Source: Eledone cirrhosa
Taxonomy: Eukaryota > Mollusca > Cephalopoda > Octopoda > Eledonidae
DNA: 64,000 bases
Reading direction: 5' to 3'
Assembly: GCA_964016885.1 (NCBI GenBank)
Contig: OZ024740.1
Coordinates: 5,600,950 to 5,664,949 of the forward strand
The notes under the pieces are model-generated. The model ran no database searches. It was given only the letters and a program-made list of their open reading frames with translations, and was not told the origin of the DNA. Below, piece by piece: positions 55,291 to 64,000 of this stretch (its first letter is position 1; each line of letters opens with the position of its first letter). The translations under genes and the position numbers were made by a program.

Positions 55291-58200
55291 TCTGTGTCCC
55301 CTGTAGTGGCCTGAAAAGGGTCTATTGTGGGGTCTAACAGAGGTTTTATCAAGACTCTGTGTCCCCTGTAATGGCTTGAAAGGGGTTTATTGTGGGGACT
55401 ACCAGAGGTTTTATCAAGGCACTGTGTCCCCTGTAGTGGCCTGAAAAGGGACTATTGTGGGGTCTAACAGAGGTTTTATCAAGACTCTGTGTCCCCTGTA
55501 GTGGCTTGAAAGGGGTTTATTGTGGGGACTACCAGAGGTTTTATCAAGACTCTGTGTCCCCTGCAGTGGCCTGAAAGGGGTCTATTGTGGGGACTAACAG
55601 GGTTTTTATCAAGACTCTGTGTCCCCCGTAGTGGCCTGAATGGGGTCTATTGTGGGGACTAACAGGGTTTTTATCAAGACTCTGGATCCCCTGTAGTGGC
55701 CTGAAAGGGGTCTTTTGTGGGGACTAACAGGGTTTTTATCAAGAATCTGTGTCCCCTGCAGTGGCCTGAAAGGCGTCTATTGTGGGGACTAACAGAGGTT
55801 ATATGAAGACAATGTGTCCCCTGTAGTGGCCTGAATTGGGTCTTTTGTGGGGACTAACAGATGTTTTTTCAAGACTCCGTGTCCCATGTAGTGGCCTTAA
55901 AGGCTTCTATTGAGGAGAGTAACAGGGTTTTTATCAAGACTCTGGGTCCCCTGTAGTGGCCTGAAAGGGGTCTATTGTGGGGACTAACAGAGGTTTTATC
56001 AAGACTCTGGGTCCCCTGTAGTGGCCTGAAAGGGGTCTATTGTGGGAACTAACAGGGTTTTTATCAAGACTCTGTGTCCCCTGTAGTGGCCTGAAAAGGG
56101 TCTATTGTGGGGACTAACAGGGTTTTTATCAAGACTCTGTGTCCCCTGTAGTGGCCTGAAAGGTGTCTATTGTGGGGACTAACAGGGTTTTTATCAAGAA
56201 TCTGTGTCCCCTGCAGTGGCCTGAAAGGGGTCTATTGTGGGGACTAACAGGGTTTTTATCAAGACTCTGTGTGGTCTGTAGTGGCCTGAAAGGGGTCTAT
56301 AGTGGGGAGTAACAGGGTTTTTATCAAGACTCTGTGTCCCCTGCAGTGGCCTGAAAGGGGTCTATTGTGGGGACTAACAGGGTTTTTATCAAGAATCTCT
56401 GTCCCCTGCAGTGGCCTGAAAGGCGTCTATTGTGGGGACTAACAGAGGTTATATGAAGACAATGTGTCCCCTGTAGTGGCCTGAAAGGGGTCTTTTGTGG
56501 GGACTAACACATGTTTTATCAAGACTCCGTGTCCCACGTAGTGGCCTGAAAGGCTTCTATTGAGGGGAGTAACAGGGTTTTTATCAAGACTCTGGGTCCC
56601 CTGTAGTGGCCTGAAAGGGGTCTATTGTGGGGACTAACAGAGGTTTTATCAAGACTCTGTGTCCCCTGTAGTGGCTTGAAAGGGGTCTATTGTGGGGACT
56701 ACCAGAGGTTTTATCAAGACTCTGTGTCCCCTGTAGTGGCCTGAGAGGGGTTTATTGTTGGGCCTAACAGAGGTTTTATCAAGACTCTGTGTCCCCTGTA
56801 ATGGCCTGAAAGGGGTCTATTGTGGGGACTAACAGGGTTTTTATGAAGACTCTGTGTCTCCGGTAGTGGCCTGAAGGGGGTCTATTGTGGGGACTAACAG
56901 ATGTTTTATCAAGACTCTGTGTCCGCTGTAGTGGCCTGAAAGGGGTCTATTGTGGGGACTAACAGGGTTTTTATGAAGACTCTGTGTCTCCGGTAGTGGC
57001 CTGAAGGGGGTCTATTGTGGGGACTAACAGGTTTTTATTAAGACTCTGTGTCCCCTGTAGTGGCCTGAAAGGGGTCTATTGTGGGGACTAACAGATGTTT
57101 TATCAAGCTCTGTGTCCCCTGTAGTGGCCTGAAAGGGGTCTAGTGTGGGGACTAACAGAGGTCTTATCAAGACCCTGTGTCCCCTGTAGTGGCCTGCAAG
57201 GGGTCTATTGTGGGGACTAACAGGGTTTTTATCAAGATTCTGTGTCCCCTGTAGTGGCCTGAAAGGTATCTATTGTGGGGACTAACAGGGTTTTTATCAA
57301 GACTCTGTGTTCCCTGTAGTGGCCTGAAAGGGGTCTATTGTGTGGACTAACAGGGTTTTTATTAAGACTCCGTGTCCTCTGTCGTGGCCTGAAAGGGGTC
57401 TATTGTGGGGACTAACAGGGTTATTATCAAGACTCTGTGTCCCCTGCAGTGGCCTGAAAGGGGTCTATTGTGGGGACTAACTTGGTTTTTATCAAGACTC
57501 TGTGTCCCCTGCAGTGGCCTGAAAGGGGTCTATTTTGGGGACGAACAGGGTTTTTATCAAGACTCTGGGTCCCCTGTAGTGGCCTGAAAGGGGTCTATTG
57601 TGGGGACTAACAGGGTTTTTATCAAGACTCTGTGTCCCTTGTAGTATCCTAAAAGGGATCTATTGTGGGGTCTAACAGGGTTTTTATCAAATATCTGTGT
57701 CCCCTGCTGTGGCCTGAAAGGGGTCTGTTGTGGGGACTAACAGGGTTTTTATCAAGACTCTGTGTCCCCTGTAGTGGCCTGAAAGGGATCTATTGTGGGG
57801 TCTAACAGGGTTTTTATCAAGACTCTGTGTCCCCTGTAGTGGCCTGAAAGGGGTCTATTGTGGGGACTAACAGGGTTTTTATCAAGAATCTGCGTCCCCT
57901 GCAGTGGCCCGAAAAGGGTAAATTATGGGGACTAACAGAGGTTTTTTAAAGACTCTGTGTCCCCTGTAGTGGGCTGAAATGGGTCTATTGTGGGGTCTAA
58001 CAGGGTTTTTATCAAGACTCTGTGTGCTCTGTAATGGCCTGAAAGGGGTCTATTGTGGGGACTAACAGGGTTTTTATCAAGACTCTGGGTCCCCTGTAGT
58101 GGCCTGAAAGGGGTCTATTGTGGGGACTAACAGGGTTTTTATCAAGAATCTGTGTCCCCTGCAGTGGCCCGAAAGGCGTCTATTGTGGGGACTAACAGAG

Positions 58201-61200
58201 GTTTTATGAAGACAATGTGTTCCCTGTAGTGGCTTGAAAGGGCTTTATAGTGGGGACTAACAGAGGTTTTATCAAGACTCTGTGTACCCTGTAGTGGCCT
58301 GAAAGGGGTCTATTGTGGGGAGTAACAGGGTTTTATCAAGACTCTGTGTCCCCTGCAGTGGCCTGAAGGGGTCTATTGTGGGGACTAACAGGGTTTTTAT
58401 CAAGACTCTGTGTCCCCTGTAGTGGCCTGAAAGGGGTCTATTGTGGGGACTAACAGGGTTTTTATCAAGACTCTGGGTCCCCTGTAGTGGCTTGAAAGGG
58501 GTCTATTGTGGGGACTAACAGGGTTTTTATCAAGAATCTGTGTCCCCTGCAGTGGCCTGAAAGGCGTCTATTGTGGGGACTAACAGTGTTTTTATCAAGA
58601 CACTGTGTCCCCTGTAGTGGCCTGAAAGGGGTCTAGTGTGGGGACTAACAGAGGTTTTATCAAGACTCCATGTCCCATGTAGTGGCCTGAAAGGCTTCTA
58701 GTTAGGGGAGTAACAGGGTTTTTATCAAGACTCTGGGTCCCCTGTAGTGGCTTGAAAGGGGTTTATTGTGGGGACTACCAGAGGTTTTATCAAGACTCTG
58801 TGTCCCCTGTAATGGCCTGAAAGGGGTCTATTGTGGGGACGAACAGGGTTTTTATCAAGACTCTGTGTCCCCTGTAGTGGCCTGAAAGGGGTCTATTGTG
58901 GGGACTAACAGATGTTTTATCAAGACTCTGTGTCCCCTGTAGTGGCCTGAAAGGGGTCTAGTGTGGGGACTAACAGAGGTTTTATCAAGACCCTGTGTCC
59001 CCTGTAGTGGACTGAAAGGGGTAAATTGTGGGCACTAACAGAGGTTTTATCAAGACTCTGTGTCCCCTGTAGTGGCCTGAAAGGGGTCTAGTGTGGGGAT
59101 TAACAGGGTTTTTATCAAGACTCCGTGTCCCCTGTAGTCGCCTGAAAGGGGTCTATTGTGGGAACTAACAGAGGTTTTATCAAGACTCTGTGTCCGCTGT
59201 AGTGGCCTGAAAGGGGTTATATTGTGTGGACTAACAGGGTTTTTATCAAGACTCTGTGTCTCCTGTAGTGGCCTGAAAGGGGTCTATTGTGGGGACTAAC
59301 AGGGTTTTTATTAAGACTCTGTGTCCCCTGTAGCGGCCTGAAAGCGGTCTATTGTGGAGACAAACAGATGTTTTATCAAGACTCTGTGTCCCCTGTAGTG
59401 GCCTGAAAAGGGTCTAGTGTGGGGACTAACAGTGGTTTTATCAAGACCCTGTGTCCCCTGTAGTGGCCTGAAAGGGGTCTATTGTGGGGACTAATAGGGT
59501 TTTTATCAAGACTCTGTGTCCCCTGTAGTGGCCTGAAAGGGGTCTATTGTGGGGACTAACAGGATTTTTATCAAGAATCTGTGTCCCCTGCTGTGGCCTG
59601 AAAGGTGTCTATTGTGGGGACTAACAGGGTTTTTATTAAGACTCTGTGTACCCTGTCGTGGCCTTAAAGGGGTCTATTGTGGGGACTAACAGATGTTTTA
59701 TCAAGACTCTGTGTCCCCTGTAGTGGCCTGAAAGGGGTCTATTGTGGGGACTAACAGGGTTTTTATCAAGACTCTGGGTCCCATGTAGTGGCCTGAAAGG
59801 GATCTATTGTGGGGACTAACAGGGTTTTTATCAAGACTCTGTGTCCCCTGTAGTGGCCTGAAAGGGGTCTATTGTGGGGACTAACAGGGTTTTTATCAAA
59901 TATCTGTGTCCCCTGCTGTGGCCTGAAAGGGGTCTATTGTGGGGACTAACAGGGTTTTTATCAAGACTCTGTGTCTCCTGTAGTGGCCTGAAAGGGGTCT
60001 ATTGTGGGGACTAACAGGGTTTTTATTAAGACTCTGTATCCCCAGTAGTGGCCTGAAAGGGGTCTATTGTGGGGACTAACAGGGTTTTTATCAAGACTCT
60101 GTGTCCCCTGTAGTGGCCTGAAAGGGATCTATTTTGGGGACTAACAGGGTTTTTATCAAGACTCTGTGTCCCCTGTAGTGGCCTGAAAGGGGTCTATTGT
60201 GGGGACTAACAGGGTTTTTATCAAGGATCTGCGTCCCCTGCAGTGGCCCGAAAAGGGTAAATTATGGGGACTAACAGAGGTTTTATCAAGACCCTGTGTC
60301 CCCTGTAGTGACCTGAAATGGGTCTATTGTGGGGTCTAACAGGGTTTTTATCAAGACTCTGTGTGCTCTGTATTGGCGTGAAAGGGGTCTATTGTGGGGA
60401 CTAACAGGGTTTTTATCAAGAATCTGTGTCCCCTGCAGTGGCCTGAAAGGCGTCTATTGTGGGGACTAACAGGGTTTTTATCAAGAATCTGTGTCCCCAG
60501 CAGTGGCCTGAAAGGCGTCTATTGTGGGGACTAACAGTGTTTTTATCAAGACACTGTGTCCCCTGTAGTGGCCTGAAAGGGGTCTAGTGTGGGGACTAAC
60601 AGAGGTTTTATCAAGACTCCCTGTCCCATGTAGTGGGCTGAAAGGCTTCTAGTTAGGGGAGTAACAGGGTTTTTATCAAGACTCTGGGTCCCCTGTAGTG
60701 GCTTGAAAGGGGTTTATTGTGGGGACTACCAGAGGTTTTATCAAGACTCTGTGTCCCCCGTAATGGCCTGAAAGGGGTCTATTGTGGGGACGAACAGGGT
60801 TTTTATCAAGACTCTGTGTCCCCTGTAGTGGCCTGAAAGGGGTCTATTGTGGGGACTAACAGATGTTTTATCAAGACTCTGTGTCCCCTGTAGTGGCCTG
60901 AAAGGGGTCTAGTGTGGGGACTAACAGAGGTTTTATCAAGACCCTGTGTCCCCTGTAGTGGACTGAAAGGGGTAAATTGTGGGGACTAACAGAGGTTTTA
61001 TCAAGACTCTGTGTCCCCTGTAGTGGCCTGAAAGGGGTCTAGTGTGGGGACTAACAGGGTTTTTATCAAGACTCCGTGTCCCCTGTAGTCGCCTGAAAGG
61101 GGTCTATTGTGGGAACTAACAGAGGTTTTATCAAGACTCTGTGTCCGCTGTAGTGGCCTGAAAGGGGTTATATTGTGTGGACTAACAGGGTTTTTATCAA

Positions 61201-64000
61201 GACTCTGGGTCCCCTGAAGTGGCGTGAAAGGGGTCTATTGTGGGGGCAAGCAGGGTTTTTATTAAGACTCTGTGTCCCCTGTAGTGGCCTGAAAGGGGTC
61301 TATTGTGGGGACTAACAGGGTTTTTATCAAGAATCTGTGTCCCCTGCTGTGGCCTGAAAGGGGTCTATTGTGGGGACTAACAGATGTTTTATCAAGACTC
61401 TGTGTCCCCTGTAGTGGCCTGAAAGGGGTCTATTGTGGGGACTAACAGGGTTTTTATCAAGAATCTGTGTCCCCTGCTGTGGCCTGAAAGGTGTCTATTG
61501 TGGGGACTAACAGGGTTTTTATTAAGACTCTGTGTCCCCTGTCGTGGCCTGAAAGGGGTCTATTGTGGGGACTAACAGGTTTTTATCAAGACTCTGTGTC
61601 CCCTGCAGTGGCATGAAAGGGGTCTATCGTGGGGACTAACAGGGTTTTTATCAAGACTCTGGGTCCCCTGTAGTGGCCTGAAAGGGGTCTATTGTGGGGA
61701 CTAACAGGGTTTTTATTAAGACTCTGTGTCCCCTGTGGTGGCCTGAAAGGGGTCTATTGTGGGGACTAACAGATGTTTTATCAAGACTCTGTGTCCCCTG
61801 TAGTGGCCTGAAAGGGGTCTATTGTGGGGACTAACAGGGTTTTTATCAAGACTCTGGGTCCCCTGTAGTGGCCTGAAAGGGATCTATTGTGGGGACTAAC
61901 AGTGTTTTTATCAAGACTCTGTGTCCCCTGTAGTGGCCTGAAAGGGGTCTATTGTGGGGACTAACAGGGTTTTTATCAAATATCTGTGTCCCCTGCTGTG
62001 GCCTGAAAGGGGTCTATTGTGGGGACTAACAGGGTTTTTATCAAGACTCTGTGTCTCCTGTAGTTGCCTGAAAGGGGTCTATTGTGGGGACTAACAGGGT
62101 TTTTATTAAGACTCTGTATCCCCAGTAGTGGCCTGAAAGGGGTCTATTGTGGGGACTAACAGGGTTTTTATCAAGACTCTGTGTCCCATGTAGTGGCCTG
62201 AAAGGGATCTATTTTGGGGACTAACAGGGTTTTTATCAAGACTCTGTGTCCCCTGTAGTGGCCTGAAAGGGGTCTATTGTGGGGACTAACAGGGTTTTTA
62301 TCAAGGATCTCCGTCCCCTGCAGTGGCCCGAAAAGGGTAAATTATGGGGACTAACAGAGGTTTTATCAAGACTCTGTGTCCCCTGTAGTGACCTGAAATG
62401 TGTCTATTGTGGGGTCTAACAGGGTTTTTATCAAGACTCTGTGTGCTCTGTATTGGCGTGAAAGGGGTCTATTGTGGGGACTAACAGGGTTTTTATTAAG
62501 AATCTGTGTCCCCTGCAGTGGCCTGAAAGGCGTCTATTGTGGGGACTAACAGGGTTTTTATCAAGAATCTGTGTCCCCTGCAGTGGCCTGAAAGGCGTCT
62601 ATTGTGGGGACTAACAGTGTTTTTATCAAGACTCTGTGTCCCCTGTAGTGGCCCGAAAGGTGTCTAGTGTGGGGACTAACAGAGGTTTTATCAAGACCCT
62701 GTGTCCCCTGTAGTGGCCTGAAAGGGGTAAATTGTGGGGACTATCAGAGGTTTTATCAAGACTCCGTGTCCCATGTAGTGGCCTGAAAGGCTTCTATTTA
62801 GGGGAGTAACAGGGTTTTTATCAAGACTCTGGGTCCCCTGTAGTGGCCTGAAAGGGGTCTATTGTGGGGACTAACAGAGGTTTTATTAAGACTCTGTGTC
62901 CCCTGTAGTGGCTTGAAAGGGGTTTATTGTGGGGACTACCAGAGGTTTTATCAAGACTCTCTGTCCCCTGTAGTGGCCTGAGAGGGGTTTATTTTTGGGC
63001 CTAACAGAGGTTTTATCAAGACTCTGTGTCCCCTGTAATGGCATGAAAGGGGTCTATTATGGGGACTAACAGATGTTTTATCAAGACTCTGTGTCCCCTG
63101 TAGTGGCCTGAAAGGGGTCTAGTGTGGGGACTAACAGGGTTTTTATCAAGATTCTGTGTCCCCTGTAGTGGCCTGAAAGGGGTCTATTGTGGGAACTAAC
63201 AGAGGTTTTATCAAGATTCTGTGTCTCCTGTAGTGGCCTGAAAGGGGTCTATTGTGGGAACTAACAGAGGTTTTATCAAGACTCTGTGTCTCCTGTAGTG
63301 GCCTGAAAGGGGTCTATTGTGGGGACTAACAGGGTATTTATCAAGACTCTGTGTCTCCTGTAGTGGCCTGAAAGGGGTCTATTGTGGGGACTAACAGATG
63401 TTTTATCAAGACTCTGTGTCCCCTGTAATGGCCTGAAAGGGGTCTATTGTGTGAACGAACAGGGTTTTTATCAAGACTCTGTGTCCCCTGTAGTGGCCTG
63501 AAAGGGGTCTATTGTGGGGACTAACAGATGTTTTATCAAGACTCTGTGTCCCCTGTAGTGGCCTGAAAGGGTTCTAGTGTGGGGACTAACAGAGGTTTTA
63601 TCAAGACCCTGTGTCCCCTGTAGTGGACTGAAAGGGGTAAATTGTGGGGACTAACAGGGTTTTATCAAGACTCTGTGTCCCCTGTAGTGGCCTGAAAGGG
63701 GTCTAGTGTGGGGACTAACAGGGTTTTTATCAAGACTCCGTGTCCCCTGTAGTCGCCTGAAAGGGGTCTATTGTGGGAACTAACAGAGGTTTTATCAAGA
63801 CTCTGTGTCCGCTGTAGTGGCCTGAAAGGGGTTATATTGTGTGGACTAACAGGGTTTTTATCAAGACTCTGTGTCTCCTGTAGTGGCCTGAAAGGGGTCT
63901 ATTGTGGGGACTAACAGTGGTTTTATCAAGACCCTGTGTCCCCTGTAGTGGCCTGAAAGGGGTCTATTGTGGGGACTAATAGGGTTTTTATGAAGACTCT

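Larger units (their letters stand above)
42236..64000. repeat. 65-bp satellite array, about 330 copies, running off the window
   Basis: The unit contains '(g/a)gggtttttatcaagactc', 'tgtgtcccctgtagtggcct', 'gaaaggggtctattgtgggg' and 'actaaca', with two main start variants, 'agaggttttatc' and 'agggtttttatc'. The period is 65 bp (for example 42301 to 42366). Because 65 is not a multiple of three, frames rotate, and the 60-90-codon open frames on both strands come from single runs of three units. There is no interruption by a transposon in nearly 22 kb. The variants are arranged in higher-order blocks. Confidence 0.96.

Noticed and set aside
42236..64000. CRISPR-like array of regular repeats
   Set aside because: The units are contiguous with no unique spacers, and the rest of the window is eukaryotic.

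Overview
This window is eukaryotic, almost certainly from a cephalopod mollusc and most likely octopus-like. The evidence is tRNA-headed SINEs carrying a Ceph-SINE-like central block, (GATGAT)n-tailed RTE-like LINEs, abundant (TA)n microsatellites, intron-exon structure and no prokaryotic gene organisation. The species call is inference. Almost everything is repetitive DNA. The only host coding sequence I can support is one 86-bp exon at 19561-19646, which reads as the start of a kinesin-14 (KIFC-type) motor domain with good splice sites on both sides.

Layout. 1-16.3 kb is a mosaic of two RTE-like LINE families, 'A' (1366-4990 plus; 11471-13071 minus) and 'B' (57-306, 6798-7806 and 7831-9575 plus; 14973-16309 minus). 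It also holds two copies of one SINE (825-1201 minus; 14222-14557 plus), five foldback (MITE-like) elements and many microsatellites. 16.8-19.5 kb is a broken CR1/Jockey-group LINE ending about 50 bp before the kinesin exon. 19.7-20.1 kb holds a possible hAT-like element and a decayed LINE tail. 20.25-29.3 kb was once a single array of a 72-bp satellite. A full-length Tx1/L1-group LINE with ORF1 and ORF2 (20610-26282) and a second CR1-like LINE (27158-29271) now split it. 29.5-35.4 kb has two more Tx1-like copies on the minus strand, both set in a (GA)n/(GATA)n microsatellite. 35.85-36.13 kb is a second SINE type. 36.13-42.21 kb is a 24-bp satellite (about 250 copies), and 42.24 kb to the window end is a 65-bp satellite (about 330 copies) with large higher-order duplications.

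How the parts work together. The LINEs encode, or once encoded, an AP-type endonuclease and a reverse transcriptase for target-primed reverse transcription. The SINE (825-1201, 14222-14557) ends with the same sequence as LINE A and also carries a block found in the 3' UTR of LINE B, so it probably used this machinery. All LINE copies here have stops, frameshifts, truncation or catalytic-motif changes. The closest to intact is the minus-strand Tx1-like copy at 29530-33974, which shows one clear frameshift in ORF2. The very long open frames between 36 and 42 kb come from a 24-bp repeat whose length is a multiple of three; I do not regard them as genes.
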